Positions 13,281-21,855 of a stretch of 31,914 bases of DNA are shown here, in pieces. The position numbers were made by a program, and so were the translations under genes. Positions within the stretch are counted from its first letter, which is position 1. Each line of letters opens with the position of its first letter. Below the pieces are notes generated by a model. That model was not told the origin of the DNA. It ran no database searches and saw only the letters and a list, made by a program, of their open reading frames with translations. Origin of the DNA: Glaesserella parasuis (GTDB taxonomy: Bacteria; Pseudomonadota; Gammaproteobacteria; Enterobacterales; Pasteurellaceae); NCBI RefSeq assembly GCF_002015085.1, contig NZ_MUXW01000012.1, positions 1-31,914 of the forward strand. The letters run 5' to 3'.

Positions 13281-14138
13281 ATGCAAATCAGCCTAAAAAA
13301 AATCTATTCGGGTAAAGTCCGTGATCTTTATGAAATTGATGATAAACGTATGCTTATGGTGGCAACGGATCGTTTATCCGCCTTTGATGTGATCTTAGAC
13401 GATCCAATCCCACGCAAAGGCGAAATTTTAACCCAAATTTCTAACTTTTGGTTTGATAAATTAGCGCACATTATGCCAAATCACTTTACGGGTGATTCAG
13501 TCTTTGACGTTCTCTCAAAAGAAGAAGCGGAAGCAATTCAATACAGAGCGGTTGTATGTAAGCGTTTAACCCCTGTTAAAATTGAGTCGATTGTTCGTGG
13601 CTACTTAACAGGCAGTGGCTTAAAAGATTATCAAAAAACAGGTACCATTTGTGGACTTGAATTACCAGAAGGTTTAGTTGAAGCGAGCAAATTGCCTGAG
13701 CCAATTTTCACACCGTCAAGTAAAGCGGAAGTAGGCGATCACGATATCAATATCAGTTATGCAGAATGCGAATGTCAAATCGGCACCGAGCTTGCCGCAA
13801 AAGTGCGTGATGCTGCAATTCGTCTTTATAAAGAAGCGACAGATTATGCCTTAACAAAAGGCATTATTATCTGTGACACCAAATTTGAATTTGGCTTAGA
13901 TGAAAATGGCGTATTAACATTAATGGATGAAGTATTAACTCCAGATTCAAGCCGTTTTTGGTCAGTTGAAACTTACAAAGAAGGCACGAATCCACCATCA
14001 TTTGATAAACAATTTATCCGCGATTGGTTGGAAAACAGAGGTTGGAACAAACAAGCGCCAGCGCCTAAAGTACCTTCTGATGTCATTGAAAAAACTGTGG
14101 CAAAATATCAAGAAGCATTGGATTTATTAACCAAATAA
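13281..14138 (+). CDS. purC: PurC, SAICAR synthetase
   Basis: Ligates aspartate to CAIR using ATP in purine synthesis. 285 aa, the longer form of the family (E. coli PurC is 237 aa). Motifs: SGKVRDLYEIDD nucleotide loop, VATDRLSAFDVIL, VRGYLTGSG, CDTKFEFG and LTPDSSRFW. Ribosome site AGGAA upstream of ATG. It is transcribed away from the his operon from a shared regulatory gap and followed by an uptake-signal terminator. AICAR released by HisF feeds the same purine pathway, so the neighbourhood is metabolically coherent. Confidence 0.96.
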   Translation: MQISLKKIYSGKVRDLYEIDDKRMLMVATDRLSAFDVILDDPIPRKGEILTQISNFWFDKLAHIMPNHFTGDSVFDVLSKEEAEAIQYRAVVCKRLTPVKIESIVRGYLTGSGLKDYQKTGTICGLELPEGLVEASKLPEPIFTPSSKAEVGDHDINISYAECECQIGTELAAKVRDAAIRLYKEATDYALTKGIIICDTKFEFGLDENGVLTLMDEVLTPDSSRFWSVETYKEGTNPPSFDKQFIRDWLENRGWNKQAPAPKVPSDVIEKTVAKYQEALDLLTK

Positions 14139-14142
14139 GATA

Positions 14143-14188
14143 ACAAGCGGTGAGATCTTGGCAATATTTTGCAAAATCTCACCGTTGT
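14143..14188 (+). terminator. Terminator-like dyad built on an uptake signal, after purC
   Basis: ACAAGCGGTGAGAT (14143-14156, Apl uptake core) is mirrored by ATCTCACCGTTGT (14176-14188), with a TTTTGCAAA-containing loop typical of the extended Apl signal. One core is exact; the mirrored one lacks a base (ACCG-TTGT). It lies just after the purC stop and before the end of the convergent pirin remnant, so it may serve both. Confidence 0.75.
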
Positions 14189-14197
14189 GTTGAGATA

Positions 14198-14523
14198 TTA
14201 TGCTAAATCGAATAACAAAAATTCCACATCACTGTGAGTCGCCAGCTCTAAGGCACTTTCTTGACGAATACCTAATGCATCACACCCTGATAGATTTAAG
14301 TCATCAATGGTTAAATTCCCTCGGACAACTTGTAGCCAATAATTTCGGTTCTTATCTAAGGTGATGTTTTCTGAGTGATTATTGGGATATTGATAACGCC
14401 ATAATTTCATATCTTGATAGATTTTGGATCATAATAATTGGCAAAAGAGAAAGTGTGGTAGCTTTCTAACCAATCAAAAGAGCCATCACCTCGTTCATGT
14501 GCTTTACGTAGTTGTATCATCAT
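14198..14523 (-). pseudogene. Pirin-family gene with large internal deletion
   Basis: The N-terminal piece starts at ATG 14523 (MMIQLRKAHERGDGSFDW, then YHTFSFANYYDP) and stops after 38 codons. The following frame (14410-14198) encodes the pirin C-terminal cupin: YWLQVVRGNLTI, DALGIRQESALEL, DVEFLLFDLA. Normal YhhW-type pirins are about 230 aa. Roughly 120-130 middle residues, including most metal-binding histidines, are missing. The N-terminal half has its expected start, so one deletion explains the state. Confidence 0.85.
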
Positions 14524-14629
14524 TTACTTCTTATTATTTTGTTAGATACAGTTTACGTGATTTATCTCTAAGATAAAGTAAGGGATTGTTGATAAATTAT
14601 TTACTAAAAAGAGATAATTTTAAATTTAC

Positions 14630-14657
14630 TTGATCTTTTCTAACAGAACAGTATTAT
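14630..14657 (+). promoter_or_regulatory. Predicted yhhQ promoter
   Basis: TTGATC (14630-14635), 16-base spacer, TATTAT (14652-14657). Transcription would begin near 14664, about a dozen bases before the riboswitch stem. Confidence 0.55.
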
Positions 14658-14675
14658 CTCGCCTCTTTTTTACTT

Positions 14676-14719
14676 TTGGGTTCCCTCACCCCAATTAACA
14701 CAACTTAAACAAAAAGGAA
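14676..14719 (+). ncRNA. preQ1-I riboswitch (translation type) ahead of yhhQ
   Basis: Stem UUGGG (14676-14680) pairs with CCCAA (14690-14694), leaving C14689 as the expected ligand-pairing cytosine. The A-rich tail UUAACACAAC... follows. The loop UUCC (14681-14684) can pair with GGAA (14716-14719), part of the ribosome site AAGGAA, forming the pseudoknot that hides the site. The UGGGU...CACCCCA-x-UUAACA arrangement closely follows the Thermoanaerobacter tengcongensis preQ1 aptamer. The downstream gene is a known preQ1-riboswitch target. The tail loop is longer than in that aptamer. Confidence 0.85.
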
Positions 14720-14723
14720 CAAT

Positions 14724-15398
14724 ATGAACGTTATTGACTACTTTTCTGACGAGCAGAAACGTCGCTCGTTGTTACTACTTACACTTTTCCATATTTTTAT
14801 CATTACAATCAGTAACTATTTAGTTCAGATTGCTTTTGAAATCCCAGTACCATTTACGGATAGTCGAATTCCAACGACTTGGGGGACTTTTACTTTCCCA
14901 TTTATCTTTCTTGCGACAGATTTAACCGTTAGAGTATTTGGTGCATCACTTGCTCGTAAAATTATTTTGGCGGTCATGTTTCCCGCATTGATTGTGAGCT
15001 ACGTGATTTCAGTTATTTTCTTTGAAGGACAATTTCAAGGCTTTGCTACGTTAGCTGAGTTTAATACTTTTGTATTTCGTATCGCATTGGCGAGCTTTGC
15101 TGGCTATGTTGTTGGGCAGTTAATGGATATTTTTGTGTTTAACCGATTACGCCAAGGAAAAACGTGGTGGTTAGCACCCGCAAGTTCTACTATCTTTGGT
15201 AGCCTTATTGATACCTTTGTCTTTTTTGCTGTGGCTTTCTATAAAAGTAGCGATGAATATATGGCGGAACATTGGTTTACGATTGGTACTGTGGATTATG
15301 CCTTTAAACTTTTTGTAAGTTTATTACTTTTCCTCCCACTTTATGGCGTATTATTGAATTTCTTAATTAAAAAGCTAAATTTAGCCGTTAAATCATAA
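14724..15398 (+). CDS. yhhQ: YhhQ, queuosine precursor transporter
   Basis: Inner-membrane importer of 7-cyano-7-deazaguanine/preQ1 for queuosine tRNA modification (COG1738). 224 aa, about six membrane helices. Conserved family segments: TTWGTFTFPFIFLATDLTVRVFGA, QLMDIFVFNRLR and SSTIFGSLIDTFVFFAVAFY. The start ATG lies 4 bases after GGAAC of the riboswitch-controlled ribosome site. A single-gene unit ending in an uptake-signal terminator. Confidence 0.93.
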   Translation: MNVIDYFSDEQKRRSLLLLTLFHIFIITISNYLVQIAFEIPVPFTDSRIPTTWGTFTFPFIFLATDLTVRVFGASLARKIILAVMFPALIVSYVISVIFFEGQFQGFATLAEFNTFVFRIALASFAGYVVGQLMDIFVFNRLRQGKTWWLAPASSTIFGSLIDTFVFFAVAFYKSSDEYMAEHWFTIGTVDYAFKLFVSLLLFLPLYGVLLNFLIKKLNLAVKS

Positions 15399-15401
15399 TG
15401 T

Positions 15402-15447
15402 ACAAGCGGTTAGTTTTGGTAAAAATTTGCAAAAACTAACCGCTTGT
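15402..15447 (+). terminator. Paired uptake signals forming a terminator after yhhQ
   Basis: Exact inverted copies of ACAAGCGGTTAGTTTT (15402-15417) and its complement (15432-15447), giving a 16-bp stem with a 14-base loop containing TTTGCAAA. Each arm contains a complete Apl-type uptake core. This is the common Pasteurellaceae use of inverted uptake sites as intrinsic terminators. Confidence 0.85.
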
Positions 15448-15517
15448 TGATCCGTCGTGAATTATCTTGCTAAAGAGAGTATAATCTTTTCGATATTAAT
15501 TTTAATGAGATGTAAAA

Positions 15518-16324
15518 ATGAAAAATATTCCGATTAGAACACCTGAAGAAATTGAGAAATTACGTGTTGCTTGTAAGCTGGCTTCTGATATTTTGGTGAT
15601 GATTGAGCCTTATGTGAAAGAGGGTGTAACAACTGGAGAGCTAGATCGTATTTGCCATGAATATATTGAAAAAGAGCAACAGGCTATTCCTGCATGCTTG
15701 GGTTATCATGGCTATCCGAATGCGACTTGTATTTCTCTCAATGAAGTGGTTTGTCATGGTATTCCTCATCCAGATAAGAAATTAAAAAAAGGTGATATTC
15801 TCAATATTGATGTCACTGTCATTAAAGATGGCTATTTCGGTGATAATTCAAAAATGTATGTTGTTGGAGAGCCGAGTGTGAAAGACAAACGTTTACTTGA
15901 GGTGACGCTAGAATCTCTTTATATCGCATTGCGTACCGTTAAGCCAGGTATCCGTTTAAATCAAATTGGTAAAGTTATTCAACAATATGTTGAAAAAGAA
16001 GGCTTTTCTGTGGTACGCGAATATTGTGGGCATGGTATCGGTGATGAATTCCACAGTGATCCGCAAGTGCTACATTATTATGCTGATGATGAGGGCGTTA
16101 TTCTGCAAGAAGGTATGGTGTTCACCATTGAGCCTATGATAAATGCGGGGAAAAAAGAAATTCGCTTAATGGGCGATGGTTGGACTGTTAAAACCAAAGA
16201 TCGTAGTCATTCAGCGCAGTATGAGCACCAAATTGTGATTACAAAAGATGGGTGTGAAATTTTAACTATTCGTGATGAGGAAATTGCGTCAGGTAGAATT
16301 CAACGTTTTATGAATAATAATTAA
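15518..16324 (+). CDS. map: Methionine aminopeptidase, type I
   Basis: Removes the initiator methionine from nascent proteins. 268 aa, typical for type Ia. The five metal ligands are present: D98 (LNIDVTV), D109 (YFGDNS), H172 (CGHGIG), E205 (TIEPM) and E236 (QYEHQ). The catalytic H80 region VVCHGIPH is also intact. Codon use fits the surrounding core genes. Confidence 0.96.
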   Translation: MKNIPIRTPEEIEKLRVACKLASDILVMIEPYVKEGVTTGELDRICHEYIEKEQQAIPACLGYHGYPNATCISLNEVVCHGIPHPDKKLKKGDILNIDVTVIKDGYFGDNSKMYVVGEPSVKDKRLLEVTLESLYIALRTVKPGIRLNQIGKVIQQYVEKEGFSVVREYCGHGIGDEFHSDPQVLHYYADDEGVILQEGMVFTIEPMINAGKKEIRLMGDGWTVKTKDRSHSAQYEHQIVITKDGCEILTIRDEEIASGRIQRFMNNN

Positions 16325-16346
16325 TCATATAGATGAAGAAAAATAG

Positions 16347-16793
16347 GGCATAGTAGACAAAATGGTTGCTAATGTTTATTTTCTCTAAATGTTAGCAACT
16401 CTTTTTATTTAAAAAATCTTGTATAAACAACATCTTACTCTTTTTCGTTAATCCATTGTGATTATTTAATTCTCGCTTAAGTTCACTAAATAACCCCTCT
16501 AAGCGATTTGTCGTTTTTCTATATTTAATTCAGAATGTGTTTCATAGATAAAAATAAAATCCATGTAACGCTTTAAACTGGCATAAGTACTTCTTACATT
16601 GTGATGTTTATAAGGAAAATAGCCTTTTTCATTGGCTTTATTACTTAGAATTATGAGAGAACTGAAGCTGCAATTATCTGCTCACAACGGATTAATGAAA
16701 AAGAGTAACACACTGTTTTACAAGACTTTTTAAATAGAAAAGTCGCTAATATTTAAGGAATACAAACATTAGCAACTATTTCATCCACCTATG
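16347..16793. mobile_element. Two 3' remnants of IS256-like elements in inverted arrangement
   Basis: Left boundary GGCATAGTAGACAAAATGG (16347) matches the IS end seen at 565 and 28712. The minus strand from about 16512 to 16392 encodes a transposase C-terminus: TNRLEGLFSELKRELNNHNG, then LTKKSKMLFIQDF, ending KKSC-stop. Further fragments lie in another frame up to about 16630. The plus strand from about 16656 to 16710 encodes a second copy of the same tail (ELKLQLSAHNGLMKKSNTLF). The right boundary (ACATTAGCAACTATTT...CTATG, about 16767-16793) is a decayed copy of the inverted end. No intact gene is present in the map to lipoprotein gap. Confidence 0.75.
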
Positions 16794-16848
16794 TGTTCAA
16801 CATGAGTAAAAAGAATTTAACAGACAAAGTATGTGATTGATATAAGAT

Positions 16849-17109
16849 TCATTTAAATTCATAACGAGGAATTGTTTCTAGTCTATTCATCTCATTTATA
16901 TGCACACGGGCACCCACTGTTGCATGAGCATCGTACTTCCTATTTATTGTTACTAATTCACCATTGTCTTTTTTTATAGTAAGTTTAACTGAATCAAAAG
17001 ATAGATATTCGCTGGTTACAATAGTTGCATTACCTTCAGATGTATATTTTTCAGCCGTACACGCTACTGATATAATGCCTATTAATAAAATACTGGATAA
17101 CTTTTTCAT
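16849..17109 (-). CDS. Small predicted lipoprotein, unknown function
   Basis: 86 aa from ATG 17109, with AGGG upstream; a longer reading to 17136 has no ribosome site. The signal peptide MKKLSSILLIGIISVAC ends at a plausible lipidation cysteine (the -3 residue is Ser rather than the usual Leu). The mature part is about 70 aa, beta-rich, with VKLTIKKDNGELVTINRKYD. This echoes the C-terminal part of SlyB encoded directly upstream (LEMVIRKDDGKEIVVVQKKED). It may therefore be a short paralogue of the SlyB beta domain. The 29-base gap suggests one transcription unit. Confidence 0.75.
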   Translation of the reverse strand: MKKLSSILLIGIISVACTAEKYTSEGNATIVTSEYLSFDSVKLTIKKDNGELVTINRKYDAHATVGARVHINEMNRLETIPRYEFK

Positions 17110-17138
17110 ATAAGCCCTTTGTATAAAATAAACCAATT

Positions 17139-17603
17139 TTAAAGAAGTGACACATTTAAATCAGAATTTGAACCAACAATTTTTACACGTTTACCGGGGA
17201 TAAAACCGTCTTCTTTTTTCTGAACTACCACAATTTCTTTGCCGTCATCTTTACGAATCACCATTTCTAAAGAAGCAACTTGGCTCATTTTTTCTTCAAC
17301 TTTGCTACCTGCAATAGAACCAGCCATAGCACCAATAGTTGCTGCGATAACTTGTCCTCGACCGCCGCCAATCGTAGAGCCTGTGATACCGCCTAAAACA
17401 CCACCACCAACAGCCCCGATAACGCCTTTATTATCTGCCTGAATTTTAACTTCACGCACAGATAAAATAGTACCATAACTCACTGAACGAGCTTCTTTAG
17501 CTTGATCACCACGATATACACTACCACTATATATATCCGTATTTGCACAACCAACAAGGGTTAAACTTGTCACTAACGCTATGGCTAAACCCATCTTTTT
17601 CAT
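17139..17603 (-). CDS. slyB: Outer membrane lipoprotein SlyB/Pcp
   Basis: 154 aa from ATG 17603 (GGAG upstream). The lipoprotein signal peptide ends LTLVGC-ANTD. The middle is a glycine-zipper double membrane-spanning segment (GVIGAVGGGVLGGITGSTIG, continuing to SIAGSKVEEK). The C-terminal beta domain ends NLNV-type, VSLL. Close in length and pattern to Haemophilus Pcp and E. coli SlyB, abundant outer-membrane lipoproteins involved in envelope integrity. It follows yecM on the same strand after 20 bases. Confidence 0.92.
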   Translation of the reverse strand: MKKMGLAIALVTSLTLVGCANTDIYSGSVYRGDQAKEARSVSYGTILSVREVKIQADNKGVIGAVGGGVLGGITGSTIGGGRGQVIAATIGAMAGSIAGSKVEEKMSQVASLEMVIRKDDGKEIVVVQKKEDGFIPGKRVKIVGSNSDLNVSLL

Positions 17604-17623
17604 ATTATTCTCCAACAAAAAAT

Positions 17624-18241
17624 TTAAAGGTTATTTTCAGAAAAAACGATTGTATTTATATCATAAGGGTGCAATTTAAGACAGCAAAAATTCTGATAAG
17701 TTGCATTTATGAGTGAAATTGCCACACTTGGATTAGGTAAACGTTCGCCTTCGACTTGTGGTTGACTGATTTTGATCTTTAATTCGGGATTAGCTTGCAA
17801 AGAAAATTGCTCATCTATCCGCTTACACCACTGCTCAACGTTCTCGTTTTCGTACATTGGGATAACAATTTCAATATGTTCCCAGCCTTCTTCTGGATAG
17901 CTTTTACCTTTAGGGAACGGCAACTCAATCACAGAAACGGCTTGTCCGCAAAAATGCAGAGGCTGATTTAGAGTAAACAAACCTATCGGGCGACCATTAA
18001 CTTCACCCTCTTTTAATAGCGTTGAACCAGTCAGTAGCATTGCTTTCCATTGTTTAGCAAGCTCATTGCTATTCATTCGTACTGCCAGATGATCGATCTG
18101 ATATTGGCTCAAATCAATCTGAGCAATCTTAGCAATCTGCGCTATTTTTCGCTCAAATTCAGCAAGTTCACCAAAACAAGCGGTTAGATTTGTGAAAAAG
18201 TTTGCAAATTCGGAGCATTTATCAGTATTTTTTAGTATCAT
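17624..18241 (-). CDS. yecM: YecM family protein
   Basis: 205 aa from ATG 18241 (ATG 18250 is also possible; neither has a clear ribosome site). YecM proteins have a glyoxalase/VOC-like fold of unknown reaction. Family segments: IDHLAVRMNS, EGEVNGRPIGLF, VIELPFPKGKSYPEEGWEHIE and NPSVAISL. An Apl-type uptake core (ACAAGCGGT, 18176-18184) with its TTTGCAAA tail is built into codons about 15-25, an example of an uptake site accommodated in coding DNA. Divergent from argS with only 36 bases between starts, so the promoters must overlap. Confidence 0.88.
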   Translation of the reverse strand: MILKNTDKCSEFANFFTNLTACFGELAEFERKIAQIAKIAQIDLSQYQIDHLAVRMNSNELAKQWKAMLLTGSTLLKEGEVNGRPIGLFTLNQPLHFCGQAVSVIELPFPKGKSYPEEGWEHIEIVIPMYENENVEQWCKRIDEQFSLQANPELKIKISQPQVEGERLPNPSVAISLINATYQNFCCLKLHPYDINTIVFSENNL

Positions 18242-18277
18242 TGCACACATTTTTTAGTATTAGAAATAGGTATAAAC

Positions 18278-20005
18278 GTGAATATTCAACACATTCTATC
18301 GGAAAAAATCAAGCAAGCAATGATTGTCGCAGGGGCAGAGCAAAATGTTGAGCCATTAGTGCGTCAATCAGGCAAAGTCCAATTCGGTGATTATCAAGCG
18401 AACGGCATTATGGGGGCAGCAAAAAAATTAGGCTTAAACCCGCGTGAATTTGCTCAAAAAGTAGTGGATAACGTTGATTTAAACGGCATTGCAGAAAAAT
18501 TAGAAATCGCAGGTCCAGGTTTTATCAACATTTTCTTAGCCCCAACTTGGTTAGCTCAACAAACAGAAAACGCATTCAGTGGCGATAAATTAGGCATTAA
18601 CTTAAATCAAGCTCAAACTGTAGTGGTCGATTATTCATCACCAAACGTCGCTAAAGAGATGCACGTTGGGCATTTACGTTCCACCATTATCGGCGACAGT
18701 GTAGTGCGTGCTTTAGAATTTTTAGGCAACAAAGTTATTCGTGCTAACCACGTCGGCGACTGGGGAACGCAATTTGGTATGCTGATTGCTTACCTAGAAA
18801 AAATGGAAAACGAACATGCGTCTGAAATGGAATTGAGCGATCTTGAATCCTTTTATCGCGCAGCAAAAGAGCATTATGATAGTGATGAAGTCTTTGCAGA
18901 AAAAGCTCGAAATTATGTGGTGAAATTGCAAAGTGGCGACGATTATTGCCGTACGATGTGGAAGAAGTTGGTAAACATCACAATGCAACAAAACCAACAT
19001 AACTACAACCGTTTGAATGTGACGCTTACTGAAAACGATGTAATGGGCGAGAGCCTTTACAATCCAATGTTGCCTGAAATTGTGGAGGATTTAAAAGCAC
19101 AGGGTCTAGCCGTTGAAGATGACGGGGCGCTAGTGGTTTTCCTTGATGAATTTAAAAATAAAGACGGCGATCCAATGGGCGTAATCGTGCAAAAAAAAGA
19201 TGGCGGTTTCCTTTACACCACCACTGACATTGCTGCTGCCAAATACCGCTACGAAACTTTAAAAGCAGATCGTGCGTTGGTCTTTTCCGACACTCGCCAA
19301 AGCCAACATATGCAACAGGCTTGGTTAATCACTCGCAAAGCAGGTTATGTGCCGGACAGCTTCAGCCTTGAACATCACAACTTCGGAATGATGTTAGGCA
19401 AAGATGGCAAACCATTCAAAACCCGTACAGGTGGCACGGTTAAATTAGCGGATTTACTTGACGAAGCCGTTGAGCGTGCAGAAAAATTAATTGCAGAAAA
19501 AAATCCAGATTTAACCGCTAGTGAAAAACAAGCTGTGGTGGAAGCCGTGGCAATCGGGGCGGTGAAGTACTCCGATCTCAGCAAAAACCGTACCACAGAC
19601 TATGTATTTGACTGGGATAATATGTTGAGCTTTGAAGGCAACACCGCACCTTATATGCAATATGCCTATACCCGTGTGCGTTCGATCTTCAGTCGTGCAG
19701 GGATCGACCCGAACAGCTTAACGGGCAATATCGTTTTAACCGACGAAAAAGAACGCAACCTTGTGATTAAATTATTGCAGTTTGAAGAAGCGGTAACGGT
19801 GGTTGCTAAAGACGGCACACCGCACGTTCTCTGCCAATATCTCTATGAATTAGCAGGCATTTTCTCTAGCTTCTACGAAGCCTACCCAATACTTAATGCC
19901 GAAGAAAGTATTAAGCAAAGTCGCTTGAAACTCGCTCACTTAACAGCAAAAACCTTAAAACAAGGGTTGGATCTGTTGGGTATTAAGACGGTTGAGAAGA
20001 TGTAA
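18278..20005 (+). CDS. argS: Arginyl-tRNA synthetase
   Basis: Charges tRNA-Arg. 575 aa, full length. The N-terminal Add1 domain is followed by the HIGH signature H129-VGH at about residue 130 (KEMHVGHLRSTIIGD). The degenerate KMSK-region loop is GKDGKPFKTRTGG near residue 374. The DALR anticodon-binding domain at the end has YMQYAYTRVRSI, a FEEAV segment and ...LGIKTVEKM. Codon use ordinary. Confidence 0.97.
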   Translation: MNIQHILSEKIKQAMIVAGAEQNVEPLVRQSGKVQFGDYQANGIMGAAKKLGLNPREFAQKVVDNVDLNGIAEKLEIAGPGFINIFLAPTWLAQQTENAFSGDKLGINLNQAQTVVVDYSSPNVAKEMHVGHLRSTIIGDSVVRALEFLGNKVIRANHVGDWGTQFGMLIAYLEKMENEHASEMELSDLESFYRAAKEHYDSDEVFAEKARNYVVKLQSGDDYCRTMWKKLVNITMQQNQHNYNRLNVTLTENDVMGESLYNPMLPEIVEDLKAQGLAVEDDGALVVFLDEFKNKDGDPMGVIVQKKDGGFLYTTTDIAAAKYRYETLKADRALVFSDTRQSQHMQQAWLITRKAGYVPDSFSLEHHNFGMMLGKDGKPFKTRTGGTVKLADLLDEAVERAEKLIAEKNPDLTASEKQAVVEAVAIGAVKYSDLSKNRTTDYVFDWDNMLSFEGNTAPYMQYAYTRVRSIFSRAGIDPNSLTGNIVLTDEKERNLVIKLLQFEEAVTVVAKDGTPHVLCQYLYELAGIFSSFYEAYPILNAEESIKQSRLKLAHLTAKTLKQGLDLLGIKTVEKM

Positions 20006-20078
20006 GGCATAGTTTGTAAAAATGATCTGCACCCCAAAAGTTGGACTAAACAACCAACTAATTAAGGTGCAGATTTTT

Positions 20079-20220
20079 ATGGCTAAATACACCCAACCTT
20101 TTAAACAACAAGTGATCGAATTTTATCTTCAACATAATAAAAATCGCCATTAACTCGTCAGCATTTTCAGGTTAAGGAAACCATATTGAGATATTGGATT
20201 AATCAGTATAATCACGCCTC
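20079..20220 (+). pseudogene. IS3-family orfA remnant
   Basis: Starts MAKYTQPFKQQVIEFYLQHN and stops after 24 codons. Adding one T after position 20150 restores reading of LTRQHFQ, then KETILRYWINQYNHA, the usual IS150-like OrfA helix-turn-helix. The frame then jumps straight to the start of orfB, so about two thirds of orfA has been deleted. Confidence 0.75.
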
Positions 20221-21042
20221 GTGAAAGAACTGCGCCACCAATTTCCGTTTGAGATTTTATTGCAATTGGTTGATTTAAAACGGAGTACGTTCTTTTATCA
20301 TCTTGCTGAAAAAGACAATAAAAATGCAGTGATTGAGCAAGAAGTTATCAAAATTTATCACAAAAATGACGGTAATTACGGTTATCGCCGTATTACGCTG
20401 GAATTAAGAAAAATATAGCTGATTAACCATAAAAAAGTCCAACGCTTACTGCAACAACTTGGGTTGAAAGGGAAAAACAAACGCAAAAAATATCATTCTT
20501 ATCGTGGCGAAGTCGGCAAAATTGCAGAGAATTTGCTAAAACAGAATTTTCACACTACAGCCCCAAATCAAAAATGGGTCACTGATGTGAGTGAATTTAA
20601 GTGTGCAGAAGGTAAACTTTATCTCTCGCCGATTAAGGACTTGTTTAACGGTGAAATTATTGCTTATGATGTGGCAAGAAATCCAAGTTTCGAGCAGAGA
20701 AGCCGAATGATGAAGCAAGCTGTGGCAAGGCTTGACGGAGCAACGCCGATACTCTATTCTGACCAAGGTTGGCAATATCAAATGGCAAGTTATCAGTCGA
20801 TTTTGAAACAAAACGGCATCGTACAAAGTATGTCGAGAAAGGGAAATTGTTTGGATAACAGTGCAATGGAAAGTTTCTTTGGGCGTTTAAAAACGGAATG
20901 TTACTTTGGTAAACGGTTTGAGACCTTTGAGCAACTGGAACAAGCTATTCACGAATATATTCATTATTACAATCATGAGCGTATTCAAGTAAGATTAAAA
21001 GGACTAAGCCCTGTGGAATACAGAACTCAGTCCTTGAACTAA
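20221..21042 (+). pseudogene. IS3-family transposase (orfB) with internal stop
   Basis: A single frame interrupted by one amber codon (TAG 20416-20418) after RRITLELRKI. Downstream is a complete rve/DDE integrase core: D in WVTDVSEFK, D in ILYSDQGWQYQ and E in NSAMESFFGRLK, ending with HYYNHERIQ...LSPVEYR. Only the nonsense codon and the missing orfA prevent activity. Confidence 0.85.
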
Positions 21043-21070
21043 ATTAGTCTAACTTTTTGGGGTCAGATCA

Positions 21071-21764
21071 GTTTATATCGCATTCGTACGGGATGCCCTT
21101 GGCGTGATTTACCTGCTGAATTTGGCTTGTGGAACACGATTTATCGTCGGTTCAATCTTTGGTCTAAAAAGGGTGTTTGGCAAGAAGTGCTAAAATCATT
21201 TAGACAACATATTGATTCTGAATGGATTTTTATTAATCGCAGTGTCATCAAGGCTTACCAGCATTCAACAGGCGCAAGCGGTCAAAATCTGCAAGCGATT
21301 GGTAAAAGTGTGGCAGGTAATAGCACAAAAATTCATTTAGCGGTAGATAGTTGTAGAAATCCTATTGATTTTGTTCTGACGGGGGGGATGTTCACGACAG
21401 TAAAGCTGCGTCTGAGCTTGAGGTATTGTTACCTGACAGTGAGACCATTGTTGCAGACAGAGGTTATGATTGTGAAGCCTTCCGAGCACTTATTTTGACA
21501 ACAAAAGCAGTTCCGGTTATACCTCGCAGACGAAATTCAAAGGTGGGTAATCAGGATATAGACTGGTGTTTATATCGTTATCGCCATTTAGTTGAAAATG
21601 CGTTTGCTTTTTTAAAACAATACCGAGCCATTGCGACTCGGTACGATAAGTTAGCAAGAAATTATGCGGCATCTCTAGCAATGATTTGTTGTATTCGTTG
21701 GGGGGAGATTGTTGTTTGGTTAAGATTTAAACTCAAAAGTTCAACAGCCCCTAATAAAGATTAG
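21071..21764 (+). pseudogene. IS5-family transposase, 5' truncated and frameshifted
   Basis: Coding begins inside the gene (YRIRTGCPWRDLPAEFG), so roughly the first 40-50 codons and the left end were lost at the IS3 junction. The frame shifts near 21385-21395 in a run of seven G. The second half continues in the +1 frame with DVHDSKAASELEVLL, VADRGYDCEAF (Asp) and HLVENAFAFLKQYRAIATRYDK (Glu). One extra G accounts for the shift. The right end is probably near 21740-21770 but cannot be confirmed without the left end. Confidence 0.82.
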
Positions 21765-21855
21765 TTAAATTAGTTGTTAAAATTCAGCAGCTATTTTAAA
21801 GATCTAACGAAATTCAGTTATAATTCCATCAACTTTTTTCCATTGACCTAAAACA

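Larger units (their letters stand above)
20023..21070 (+). mobile_element. IS3-family insertion sequence, internally deleted
   Basis: Terminal inverted repeats at 20023-20047 (TGATCTGcACCCCAAAAGTT) and 21046-21070 (reverse: TGATCTGACCCCAAAAAGTT). The length is 1048 bp, shorter than the usual 1.2-1.5 kb because most of orfA is lost. No clear target duplication is visible. The right end abuts the truncated IS5-family gene. Confidence 0.85.

Noticed and set aside
20006..20022. GGCATAGTttgtAAAA after argS as another IS256-like end
   Set aside because: Only the first eight bases match the terminal repeat and no further element sequence follows, so the match is too short.
21270..21300. Uptake signal inside the IS5-family pseudogene
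   Set aside because: GCAAGCGGTCAAAATCTGCAA differs from the Apl core at the first base; suggestive but not an exact site.
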